NCBI GenBank assembly: GCA_964476565.1
Contig: CAYZBG010000015.1
Location: 14,930-78,929 of the forward strand
DNA from: CAMAXB01 sp964476565
GTDB lineage: Bacteria; Verrucomicrobiota; Verrucomicrobiia; Opitutales; Opitutaceae
Direction of reading: 5' to 3'
Length of the DNA: 64,000 nt
Below the pieces are notes generated by a model. That model searched no databases and was not told where the DNA came from. It saw only the letters and a program-made list of their open reading frames with translations. Of the stretch, positions 27,776-35,478 are shown one piece after another (the stretch's first letter is position 1; the number at the start of each line of letters is the position of its first letter). A program made the position numbers and the translations under genes.

Positions 27776-28285
27776 TTACCAGGTGTAGGGCACGGGCTGG
27801 GTGGCGCGGGCCACGTAGAGCGGGTGCTTCGGCTGGCCGCTGGCGTTGCGCGCGAGGCACACCGTCTTGCGTGGATCAAGCAGACGCTCGACCGCGCGAT
27901 GTCGGTCTTGGAAGGCGCCGTGTTCGCCCCAGGCGACCACGACGCGGTCAACGCGATCGGACCAATGCCGGATCCAATGATCATTGTCGGGGCCGACGGG
28001 ATCGGGCGCGGCCTTCATCCCGGCGGGATCGGTGTCACGCCAGGCGAAGGCGTTGAGCATGACAAAAAAATCGTAGCCCCATGTGATGGAGAAATCGCGG
28101 ATGCGGCGCAGCGTTGGGTCGAGCTGGTTCTCGTCCGCGGTGCTGGGATTGAGCGCAATCCACGCGATGCCGCGGCCGCCGTCGGGCGAGGCCAGCAGTT
28201 CGTCCCAGCGGTGGATCAGGGTGTAGCGGTGGCGCCGGTCCGGGGAGAACACGCAGGCGTTGCGCATGGCTGGGGCGGTCTTCAT
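27776..28285 (-). CDS. DUF1643 domain protein
   Basis: A 169-residue cytoplasmic protein matching DUF1643: an N-terminal CVFSPDRRHRYTLIHRWDE, then IAWIALNPSTADENQLDPTLRRIRDFSITWGYDFFVMLNAFAWRDTDP, and VVAWGEHGAF. C-terminal KTVCLARNASGQPKHPLYV is also characteristic. The biochemical function of the family is unknown. ATG 28285 is chosen because it overlaps the upstream stop as ATGA, indicating translational coupling; a GGAGG lies 10 nt before it. A TTG at 28291 is possible. It is the third gene of a four-gene operon. Confidence 0.88.
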   Translation of the reverse strand: MKTAPAMRNACVFSPDRRHRYTLIHRWDELLASPDGGRGIAWIALNPSTADENQLDPTLRRIRDFSITWGYDFFVMLNAFAWRDTDPAGMKAAPDPVGPDNDHWIRHWSDRVDRVVVAWGEHGAFQDRHRAVERLLDPRKTVCLARNASGQPKHPLYVARATQPVPYTW

Positions 28286-29136
28286 GCGCAACGGGCCTCC
28301 ACCGTCTGTCGCAGGCGCCGAGCTTCCTCGAGCAAGGTTTGGGCGGCCGCGGTCGCCTCCGCGGAAGGGCCGGAGCGGCTATCGGCGCTTCCGGCTTCGT
28401 CGGGATCGCCGAGTCCGGCGGCGCGGAAACGACGCAGCCGGTCGAGGATCAGGTCGCGGATCTCGGCTGCGTTGTCGACGCCATGAAAGACCCCGACGTG
28501 GCCCGATTCGTTCGACCTTTTCTGGTGCGGTTCGCCACCGCCGCCGCCGGCGGAGCGCACCTGCACGTCGGCGATACCGAGCAGGCGCTGGAGCGGGCCC
28601 TGACTGACAACGACCTGCTGGAGATTGGCGAAACTCATGGTCATCTCCTGCAAGTTGAAGAGGCCGGTGCGAATGCGCAGGCTGCGATCAGTTACGATGT
28701 ACCAGCGCAACTCGTAGTCGAGGCGGACGGCGGCATAGGTGAGGGGCAGTGCGGCAAGAAAAGCGAGTACGGCCAGGGTTTCGACAAGCAGGAAGAGTCC
28801 GATGAACGCGGACGGCGCCCGAGCGGCGAGCCGGACGAGATTGTCGTTCAGGGGCCGGTGGACGACCGAGTTGGGTTGGACCGGGGCGGTTTCGCCGGTG
28901 AGCTCGGCGTGGCGGTGGGCCGCGATCTGTTCCCGTACCGCGTGCGCGAACCAGAGCGACAGCACGAGGCCGACGAGGGCCGCAGCCTGGGCGGCGGCCC
29001 AGGCGAGCAACCGCAACCGGTAAAAGCTGTCGCCTGCACGGAAGGTGCGTACCGAACCCGGCGCCCCGGCGGGCGGATGAGGTTGAGCCGGGACGTGCAG
29101 GACGGCGAGCAGCCAGGCGCGGAGACGATCAAACAT
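28282..29136 (-). CDS. Bacterial PH-domain (bPH2) membrane protein
   Basis: A 284-residue protein. Two transmembrane helices (about residues 39-60, LLAWAAAQAAALVGLVLSLWFA, and 108-136, SAFIGLFLLVETLAVLAFLAALPLTYAA) precede a bPH2/DUF304 domain (LDYELRWYIVTDRSLRIRTGLFNLQEMTMSFANLQQVVVSQGPLQRLLGIADVQVRSAGGG). The tail is hydrophilic and helical. ATG 29136 is chosen over the longer Arg/Pro-rich frame. It overlaps the upstream PH gene by 8 bp and the downstream DUF1643 by 4 bp. Similar YdbS/YdbT-type pairs occur in many bacteria with unknown roles at the membrane. Confidence 0.85.
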   Translation of the reverse strand: MFDRLRAWLLAVLHVPAQPHPPAGAPGSVRTFRAGDSFYRLRLLAWAAAQAAALVGLVLSLWFAHAVREQIAAHRHAELTGETAPVQPNSVVHRPLNDNLVRLAARAPSAFIGLFLLVETLAVLAFLAALPLTYAAVRLDYELRWYIVTDRSLRIRTGLFNLQEMTMSFANLQQVVVSQGPLQRLLGIADVQVRSAGGGGGEPHQKRSNESGHVGVFHGVDNAAEIRDLILDRLRRFRAAGLGDPDEAGSADSRSGPSAEATAAAQTLLEEARRLRQTVEARCA

Positions 29137-29671
29137 GGCGGTCCTCCTCCCGGGTCGACGGCGGTGCGAGGGCGAGCCGGACGGCGCGGAGTTCGGCGGC
29201 GACGGAGCGCAGCGCTGCCGCGAGGTCGGAGTCCGCGGCGGATCCCGACCCGGACGAGGCGGCCGGACCCGGTTCACGCACCCCGCGCATCTTGATGTAG
29301 AGAAAATCGCGCACGGCTTCGAACTCGCGCAAACCCTCGAGGGTCATCTCCGCGCCGGCGTTGCCACTGGCCGTCTGCACGAGCACGCGGGCTAGACCCA
29401 GCCAGCGTTCGACCACATTGGAGCGCAAGTGGATGTCCTGAATCCGCGCGTATTGGATGATCACCTCACGGCGAAACAACAGACCCCAGCTCATCGAGAT
29501 GCCCTCGGCCGTGAAGCGGTAACGCATCGTCTGGTAGCGGAACCACGACGGGAGCACGAGGACGGGAAACAACGGCGGCACGACGAGGCAGCGGAGCAGA
29601 TAGTAGTTCCAGAGGCTGGAGTGCGGGCGCTCGATGCGCAGGATGGCGGCTTCGTCAACCGAAGTGGGCAT
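29129..29671 (-). CDS. Bacterial PH-domain (bPH2) membrane protein, first gene of operon
   Basis: A 180-residue protein. A hydrophobic segment at residues 23-42 (LLRCLVVPPLFPVLVLPSWF) is followed by a bPH2 domain: RYQTMRYRFTAEGISMSWGLLFRREVIIQYARIQDIHLRSNVVERWLGLARVLVQTASGNAGAEMTLEGL. The I-x-Y-x-R-I-Q-D-I-x-L-R-x-N motif is typical. A flexible Ser/Gly linker and a helical C-terminus follow. It is divergent from the BLUF gene across a 135-bp region. With the next gene it forms a two-subunit PH-domain module. Confidence 0.85.
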   Translation of the reverse strand: MPTSVDEAAILRIERPHSSLWNYYLLRCLVVPPLFPVLVLPSWFRYQTMRYRFTAEGISMSWGLLFRREVIIQYARIQDIHLRSNVVERWLGLARVLVQTASGNAGAEMTLEGLREFEAVRDFLYIKMRGVREPGPAASSGSGSAADSDLAAALRSVAAELRAVRLALAPPSTREEDRHV

Positions 29672-29806
29672 GCGGGCGATCTAGCCGGGGAGAGCGCATG
29701 CGGGCAAGTGTCGGTTGACGATCCGCGAGGCTGCCGGCTTGACGCGCCCGCGTCTCCGTGGATTTTTACCAATCAGGGTCTGCTGTGATCCGCACCGATT
29801 TTTCCG

Positions 29807-30244
29807 ATGCCCCAGGATTCGATCCATCAACTTGTCTACGTGAGTTCGGCGACGCGTCTGTTTTCGCCCCCTGATTTGCTGGCCTTGCTGGAACAGAGCC
29901 GGCGAAACAATTCGCGGGTCGGCATCACCGGCATGTTGCTCTACCGCGAAGGCAATTTCATGCAGGTCCTGGAGGGCGATCCGGCGGCCGTGCTCGAGAC
30001 GCATCAGCGCATCGTGAAGGACTTGCGTCACCACGGACTGATCACGCTCAAGAACGGCCGGGTGGCCGCGCGGTCCTTTGCGCAGTGGTCGATGGCGTTT
30101 CGGAATCTGGAGCTGGCGGATTCGGCGGAGATTCCCGGGTATAGCGATTTTCTCAATCAGCCGTGGAATCTGCCGCCGGCGGAGGCCCGGTCGGATGCGG
30201 CGGCGCGTCTGATCGAGGTGTTTCGACGCGGCATGCGCAGCTGA
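29807..30244 (+). CDS. BLUF-domain blue-light photoreceptor
   Basis: A 145-residue single-domain BLUF protein that binds FAD and senses blue light. The key residues have the same spacing as in AppA: Tyr11 (QLVYVS), Asn35 (NNSRVGITGMLLY), Gln53 (GNFMQVLEG), Trp94 and Met96 (FAQWSMAF), corresponding to Tyr21, Asn45, Gln63, Trp104 and Met106. The photocycle residues therefore appear intact. The C-terminal 40 residues are the usual capping helices; no output domain is fused, so signalling must be through a partner protein. It is divergent from the PH-domain operon, which is a candidate partner only by position. Confidence 0.95.
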   Translation: MPQDSIHQLVYVSSATRLFSPPDLLALLEQSRRNNSRVGITGMLLYREGNFMQVLEGDPAAVLETHQRIVKDLRHHGLITLKNGRVAARSFAQWSMAFRNLELADSAEIPGYSDFLNQPWNLPPAEARSDAAARLIEVFRRGMRS

Positions 30245-30302
30245 GGCGGCCTGCATGGCGGACAGGCTCGACGCCGCCCATCACCGACGCCACGCTGTGA
30301 CG

Positions 30303-30476
30303 ATGAAGAAGCCGACCCGCGAGCAACGGGATCGCATGTGCACGGGCAAGCGGCGTTATCGCTCGCCGGGGGATGCGCTCGACGCCGCACGGTTCGTGGG
30401 GGTCGAGCGCGAGCGGTCCGCCTACCGGTGCAGCGTGTGCGGCTTCTGGCACCTGACCTCAAAGGGTCCGCGCTGA
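30303..30476 (+). CDS. Small CxxC protein of unknown function
   Basis: A 57-residue basic protein. The N-terminus is charged (MKKPTREQRDRMCTGKRRYRSPGDALDAARF) and the C-terminus has AYRCSVCGFWHLTS, a half zinc-ribbon-like C-x-x-C followed by His. Together with the upstream Cys it could bind a metal. Short proteins with this Y-x-C-x-x-C-x-x-W-H-L-T-S ending recur in bacteria and phage without known function. The frame extends upstream to ATG 30255; ATG 30303 removes an atypical His-rich leader but is uncertain. Confidence 0.6.
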   Translation: MKKPTREQRDRMCTGKRRYRSPGDALDAARFVGVERERSAYRCSVCGFWHLTSKGPR

Positions 30477-30482
30477 CGCTCC

Positions 30483-30515
30483 AAAAGAAAAGCGGCGCCC
30501 AAGGAAGGGCGCCGC
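30483..30515 (-). terminator. Rho-independent terminator of the DUF1080 gene
   Basis: A perfect 9-bp stem GCGGCGCCC (30492-30500) / GGGCGCCGC (30507-30515) with loop AAGGAA. On the minus strand it is followed by TTTTCTTTT, just beyond the DUF1080 stop at 30544. Confidence 0.88.
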
Positions 30516-30543
30516 GAAGGGACGGAACGTGGGGCAGATCCGC

Positions 30544-32082
30544 TCAGCGGAACTCCGCCGGTTCGGCGTGCAAGGGCAGGAACTCGACGTCGCGGATGAA
30601 GAGTTCGTGGCCCTGCGACTGGAACTGAATCTTGCCGGCGGTGAGCGGGGTACGCGGGCCCTCCTCGGCGGGGAGGGTGAGTTGTTGGAGGCGGTTGACG
30701 ATCTCGCCGTTGACGAGGTGGGCGCTCCGATTGTCGTAGCAGATCAGCTCGATCGTATTCCACTCGCCGACGGGATTCTCCCGGCCGTCGCGGCGCATCA
30801 GTCGGCGGCCGGCCGGGGCGTCGGCGCTAGCGAACTCGGTGCGTTCGCCCACCGGATCGTAGGCGCGACCGCCCTCGACCGTGCGGACGGTCGAGGCGAG
30901 GCGGACCGGGCCCATGGTGTACGCGTCGCCCGCGGCCCCTTCCATGAGTTGGAATTCCACACCCTCAAGGTGGTTGCCTTCGAAGGCGCCGGGTTTGCCG
31001 TGGGCGTGATAGACGATGCCGCTGTTGCGCGGACGACCGACGCCGGCGCCGTGCTGCTGCGTGCCCCACTTGTAGCTCAGGCGGAGGCGATAGTTGCCGT
31101 GCGGCGACTGGGTGCCGAGTGCGCCCGTCTGTTCGCCCGAGATGCGGATGGCCGGACGACCGTCGACCTCGACCACGCTGAAGACCCCCTTCGGGTCGCG
31201 GTTGAGGCCGATCGGCTCGGCCTCAGGGGAGGGGCGGGCGAGCCAGGTGTCCCAGCCGGAGAGGTCGCGACCATTGAACAACGGAATCCAGTCGATGCGC
31301 CCGGCCATGGCGGTGAGGTCCGCGGCCCGGGGCGAGGTCAGTTCGCGCACCCAGATGTTGCGGAACGCGACCTCGTCGGTGTGATTCTGCAGCTGAAGCG
31401 GGAGTTTTTCCGGATGTGCGGTGTAGCGCGGCGGACCGCGGAAGCCGGTTTCGCCGAGCAGGGTCTGGTCGTGCTGCACGAGCACGCCATTGTGGAAGAC
31501 GGTCACGCGGGCCGGCGATTTCAGGGAACCGTCCGGATGGAAACGGGGTGCGATGAAAACGATGTCGTAGGTCTGCCATTCGCCGGGCGGGCGGGAGGCG
31601 TTCACGAGGGGTGGGAACTGCTTGTAGAGCGAGGCGGCCTGACCGTTCGGGTAGGTGACGTTCTGATACGAATCGAGCACCTGCACCTCGTAACGCCCGG
31701 CCATGATCATCACACCGCTGTTGCCTCGTCCCTGACCGGTACCGGTGTCGTTGGTCGGCGTGCGAAACTCGAGGTGGAGCTGCATGTCGCCGAACGAGCG
31801 CTTGGTCTGCATGCCTCCGGTGCGCGGCACGATGATCCACGCGCCGTCTTCGATGCGCCAGCCGGGGCGGGACGGATCGGTGGTCTGCCATTCATTCGTG
31901 TGGGTGCCATCGAAGAGCACGATGGCGTCGGACGGGACGCCGCCGGCCGGAGCGGACACGATCGGCGGGACCGGGGTCCATTGTTCCGTGAGTTCGGGTC
32001 GGGCTTGGGGAGCGTCGGCGGCGTGGAGGGAGGCGCCGGCGCAGGCAACGAGGGCAGCAGCGGACAGGTACAGGGTCTTCAT
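30544..32082 (-). CDS. Secreted protein with two DUF1080 (3-keto-disaccharide hydrolase) domains
   Basis: A 512-residue exported protein. ATG 32082 gives the signal peptide TLYLSAAALVACAGASLHA. The first DUF1080 domain is at about residues 50-240 (DAIVLFDGTHTNEWQ, EDGAWIIV, FGDMQLHLEFRTP, GNSGVMIMAGRYEVQVLDS). The second is at about 265-505 (WIPLFNGRDLSGWDTW, RISGEQTGALGTQ, NYRLRLSYKWG, NSGIVYHAHG, GVEFQLMEG, ELFIRDVEFLPL). DUF1080 proteins have a concanavalin-like fold; some hydrolyse 3-keto-disaccharides or bind glycans. The duplication within one chain suggests one domain binds and one cleaves, which is unproven. Confidence 0.88.
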   Translation of the reverse strand: MKTLYLSAAALVACAGASLHAADAPQARPELTEQWTPVPPIVSAPAGGVPSDAIVLFDGTHTNEWQTTDPSRPGWRIEDGAWIIVPRTGGMQTKRSFGDMQLHLEFRTPTNDTGTGQGRGNSGVMIMAGRYEVQVLDSYQNVTYPNGQAASLYKQFPPLVNASRPPGEWQTYDIVFIAPRFHPDGSLKSPARVTVFHNGVLVQHDQTLLGETGFRGPPRYTAHPEKLPLQLQNHTDEVAFRNIWVRELTSPRAADLTAMAGRIDWIPLFNGRDLSGWDTWLARPSPEAEPIGLNRDPKGVFSVVEVDGRPAIRISGEQTGALGTQSPHGNYRLRLSYKWGTQQHGAGVGRPRNSGIVYHAHGKPGAFEGNHLEGVEFQLMEGAAGDAYTMGPVRLASTVRTVEGGRAYDPVGERTEFASADAPAGRRLMRRDGRENPVGEWNTIELICYDNRSAHLVNGEIVNRLQQLTLPAEEGPRTPLTAGKIQFQSQGHELFIRDVEFLPLHAEPAEFR

Positions 32083-32171
32083 GCGGGTCCGTGCATCACA
32101 GCCGACGACGGGCCGGAGGCAATCCCGGTGTTGCCCCACGATCGTGCGTGATCGCGGGTGAGGGGCGCGCC

Positions 32172-34217
32172 TTAGCGCGACGTGCGCACTGGCACCCGTT
32201 GCAAGGCCTCGGCCAGTTGCTCGAGCTTGAGGGGCTTGTAGAGATGGTCGTTCATCCCCGCCTGGCGGGTACGATCGCGTCCGCTCTGCAGTCCGCCCGC
32301 CGTGAGCGCGACGATCCACGGATCGCCTCCCAGCCGCCGGGTGCGGATGACCTCGGTCGCCGTGAGTCCGTCCATGACCGGCATCTGCAAGTCCATCAGC
32401 ACCACGTCGAACTCAGTGTGTTCAAGCAAGGTGACCGCTTCGCCGCCGTGGCCGGCGACGGTCGCTTCAAGGCCGAGACGCGAGAGCATCATCCGTCCGA
32501 CCTTCTGGTTGACGGGGTTGTCCTCGACGAGCAGCACGCGGAGGCGCGGCAGCGCGGTCTCGGTGCCACGCGGCGCCGGGGTCCCACCGGGGGTGAAGCG
32601 CGGTTCGGGGCGTGCGCCGGCAATGACGCGGGCCAGGTGGTCGCGGATCACCTCGGGGTGAAGCGGCTTGAGGATCGCAGCGTCGATGCCGGGTCCGCGC
32701 AGCTTGTGGCCGAACGGTCCGAGGGCGAGGATGGGAAAGGTCCGGCGCGACGACTGGTTCAGCACCGCGCAGGCCTCGAGGGCATCGAGGTCCGGCGGCC
32801 GGTGGTCGACGATGGCGGCGCCAAAGGTACCATCGTCCATGAGCGCGAGGGCTTCCGCGGCGGTGGACGCAAAGAGCGGTTCGCCCCCGAGATCGCGCAC
32901 CGCGGCGGCGAGCAAGCCGCGGTTGGTCGGTTGATCGGTCAGGATTAAAATGCTGCTGCCGGGGAACTGCGGCCATGACGGCGTCGTCCGCGTGGCTCCG
33001 GCCACGAGTGGTGCGAGCACGGTGAAGCGGAAAGTCGCGCCCTTGCCCTCGTCGCTTTCCACGGCCATGTCGCCGCCCATGAGCAGCGCGAGACGCTTGC
33101 TGATGGCGAGGCCCAGACCGGTGCCGCCGTAGTGGCGTGAAACGGTGCTGTCGACCTGGGAGAAACTGCGGAAGAGGCGGTCCTGCCGTTCGCGCGGAAT
33201 GCCGATGCCGGTGTCACGCACGCTGAACTCCAGCATGACGGCCTCCGGGTTTTCCGGCACCGGGCGGTGGCGGAGGGAGACCACGACTTCCCCGCGCGCG
33301 GTGAACTTGACCGCATTGCCGATGAGGTTGACCAGGATCTGACGGAGCCGGTTGGGATCGCCCATCACCCGGGCGGGCAGATCGGGCGCCACGACGCAGG
33401 CGAGCTCGAGGTGGCGGTCGTGTGCCTTGGCCGCGAGCAGTTCCGCCGCCTCGTAGGTGCAGGCGGAGGGATCGAACGGCACCTGTTCGATCTCGAGCTG
33501 ACCGGCCTCGATCTTGGAGAAATCGAGCGTATCATTGATCACGGCCAGCAGGGCCTCGCCGGAGAGTTTGATCGTGCGCAGGCAGTCGCGCTGCTCCTCG
33601 CTCAAGGGAGTTTCCTCGATGAGCGAGGTCATGCCGATGATGCCGTTCAGCGGCGTCCGGATCTCGTGGCTCATCGTGGCGAGGAAGACGCTCTTCGCTT
33701 CGTCGGCCGCAGCCGCTTCGGAGGCGAGCTGCTGGGCGCGGCAGATGGTCTGCTCAAACTGCTCGTTCAGGCTTTGCATCGCTTCCGTCGCGGCGGTGAG
33801 CGAGGCGGCCGCCCGCTTCGATTCCGTCAGGTCGATCGCGATGCCGTGCAGCCGGCCCGGGGCGGAGCATTCCCCGATCAGGCGTAACCATCCTTCGGAT
33901 ACGCCGCACTGCCCGAGCTCCACCTCCACGTCGATTGCGGCGCCGGCGGAGCGGGCGCCGGCCAGGGCGGACTCCATCCCGGCGCGGGACGCCGGCGTGT
34001 AGAGCGCGAACATGCCGGCGAGGCTCGGCGGCATGGAAACGGGAATGCGATGCAACGCGTGGCAGCCCTCGTCCCAGCGGACGAGGCCCGAATCGAGATC
34101 GAGTGCCCACGTGCCGAGCGGCACGCCGCGGCCGGCCAGGCCCAAGGCGATCGCCGCCGGAGGCAGGTCCGGAATCGGCGACGGGCGCGATGAGGCAACG
34201 AGGGTAGACGAAGGCAT
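32172..34217 (-). CDS. Hybrid sensor histidine kinase with two receiver domains
   Basis: A 681-residue cytoplasmic hybrid kinase with no transmembrane segment. A PAS-like sensor at residues about 20-140 (GTWALDLDSGLVRWDEG, LHGIAIDLTESKRA) is followed by a coiled coil. HisKA has FLATMSHEIRTPLNGI (phospho-His) and HATPase has NLIGNAVKFT, DTGIGIP and GGTGLGLAISKRL. The first receiver (SILILTDQPTNRGLLAAAV ... AAIVDHRPPDLDA ... AAILKPL) lacks the N-terminal acidic pair. The second is complete (VLLVEDNPVNQKV, DVVLMDLQMPVMDG, KPLK). ATG 34217 is chosen. A CCCAATTGGG palindrome lies upstream at 34244-34253. Its cognate partner is unknown. Confidence 0.92.
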   Translation of the reverse strand: MPSSTLVASSRPSPIPDLPPAAIALGLAGRGVPLGTWALDLDSGLVRWDEGCHALHRIPVSMPPSLAGMFALYTPASRAGMESALAGARSAGAAIDVEVELGQCGVSEGWLRLIGECSAPGRLHGIAIDLTESKRAAASLTAATEAMQSLNEQFEQTICRAQQLASEAAAADEAKSVFLATMSHEIRTPLNGIIGMTSLIEETPLSEEQRDCLRTIKLSGEALLAVINDTLDFSKIEAGQLEIEQVPFDPSACTYEAAELLAAKAHDRHLELACVVAPDLPARVMGDPNRLRQILVNLIGNAVKFTARGEVVVSLRHRPVPENPEAVMLEFSVRDTGIGIPRERQDRLFRSFSQVDSTVSRHYGGTGLGLAISKRLALLMGGDMAVESDEGKGATFRFTVLAPLVAGATRTTPSWPQFPGSSILILTDQPTNRGLLAAAVRDLGGEPLFASTAAEALALMDDGTFGAAIVDHRPPDLDALEACAVLNQSSRRTFPILALGPFGHKLRGPGIDAAILKPLHPEVIRDHLARVIAGARPEPRFTPGGTPAPRGTETALPRLRVLLVEDNPVNQKVGRMMLSRLGLEATVAGHGGEAVTLLEHTEFDVVLMDLQMPVMDGLTATEVIRTRRLGGDPWIVALTAGGLQSGRDRTRQAGMNDHLYKPLKLEQLAEALQRVPVRTSR

Positions 34218-34431
34218 GGTCTGGGGTGTTCTTCGGCACACTTCCCAATTGGGTTTAGGGCCTATTCCCCAGGAAACGGGAGGGGCCGGCGGGGCCTGAC
34301 TGCGTGGATGGGCGTGCTAACCGGATTGAGCGGAGAAGGTTGCGAGGCGATGCTTCACCCCGGCGACCGGCTGTGGGCTCGGCCGAGAAGCCGGTGTGTT
34401 CCGCCAAACCGGCTGGGGGGAACACCCGAGC

Positions 34432-35400
34432 TCAGCCGGGAGGCACCGTGGCTGGACGCGGCGAGGCCACGACCGGCTCCCGGTTCACCAGCCAGATCCC
34501 CGCGCTTACCAGCGTGAGGGCGGCCAGGTAGCGCAGCTCGAGAATGGGCTCGCGCAGGAAGAGGGCGGAGAGGAGGGCGCCAAAGACCGGAATGAGAAAA
34601 CTGTAGACGGCCACGACGCCGACCCGGTTGTGTTTAAGCAATAGGCTCCAGAGCACGAACGCGACCGACGACAGCACCACCAGGTAGCCGAGCAGCAGGC
34701 CGGAGGCGGGGGAGAATCCCTGCAGCCGACCGCCGGCGGCGTGGCCGATGACGAGCAGCAGCAGACCGCCCAGGGTCAGTTGATGGCCCGTCATCGCGAT
34801 CACATCCATGCGCTGCGACAGCCGCTTCCCGTAGATCGACGAAGCAGACAGGAAGAACGCGCTGATCACGACGAAGCCCTCACCCCGGAAGGATAGGGTA
34901 AGATCGAGTCCGCCGGAGGTGAGGTTGACGCCGATCACACCGGCGAAGCCGAGGATGCAGCCCCCGATGCGCCGCACCGTGAGACGGTCGTTGGCGTACA
35001 GGACGTGGGCCAGCAGGACGCTGAAGAACGTCGTGCTCCCGACCATGATCGATCCTTTCACTCCCGTGGTGTGCGCGAGGCCGATGTAGAAAAACAGGTA
35101 GTGCAGGGTGGTCTGGGTGACGCCCAGCAGCAGGAGTGGACCGACGTGGAGGCGAAGCGGAAGCAGCACCGGCTGCCGGCGCACACCTGTGACGGCGAGG
35201 AGGAGGAGGCCGGCGAGGGTGAAGCGCCAGCCGGCGAAGACGATCTGCGTGCCAGTTTCACCCGGACCAATGCCAAACAAAGCGTAGCCCTGCTTGATCG
35301 CCGGGTAGGCGCTGCCCCACAGCAGGCAGCAGACGGAGGCGAGCACGAGGACCGTGGCCGGCCGGGTGTAGGAAGCGGACGAAGGCACGGAGGGCAGCAT
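34432..35400 (-). CDS. EamA/DMT-family drug-metabolite transporter
   Basis: A 322-residue inner-membrane protein with ten predicted helices in two EamA repeats. Repeat 1 has LLWGSAYPAIKQGYALFG and FYIGLAHTTGVKGSIMVGSTTFFSVLLAHVLYANDRL. Repeat 2 has FFLSASSIYGKRLSQRMD and VYSFLIPVFGALLSALFLREPI. EamA members export amino acids, metabolites or drugs; the substrate is unknown. ATG 35400 is used, with 15 more codons possible from 35445. It is divergent from the BNR-repeat gene at 35479. The 34218-34431 gap between the kinase and this gene's end holds no further gene. Confidence 0.85.
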   Translation of the reverse strand: MLPSVPSSASYTRPATVLVLASVCCLLWGSAYPAIKQGYALFGIGPGETGTQIVFAGWRFTLAGLLLLAVTGVRRQPVLLPLRLHVGPLLLLGVTQTTLHYLFFYIGLAHTTGVKGSIMVGSTTFFSVLLAHVLYANDRLTVRRIGGCILGFAGVIGVNLTSGGLDLTLSFRGEGFVVISAFFLSASSIYGKRLSQRMDVIAMTGHQLTLGGLLLLVIGHAAGGRLQGFSPASGLLLGYLVVLSSVAFVLWSLLLKHNRVGVVAVYSFLIPVFGALLSALFLREPILELRYLAALTLVSAGIWLVNREPVVASPRPATVPPG

Positions 35401-35478
35401 CGAGGGCGGCCGGCCGCGGCGCAATGTTGCACCGGTTTGAAGCATTGCGCGTGGCTTCGGGGCGGATCACGGTGCGGG

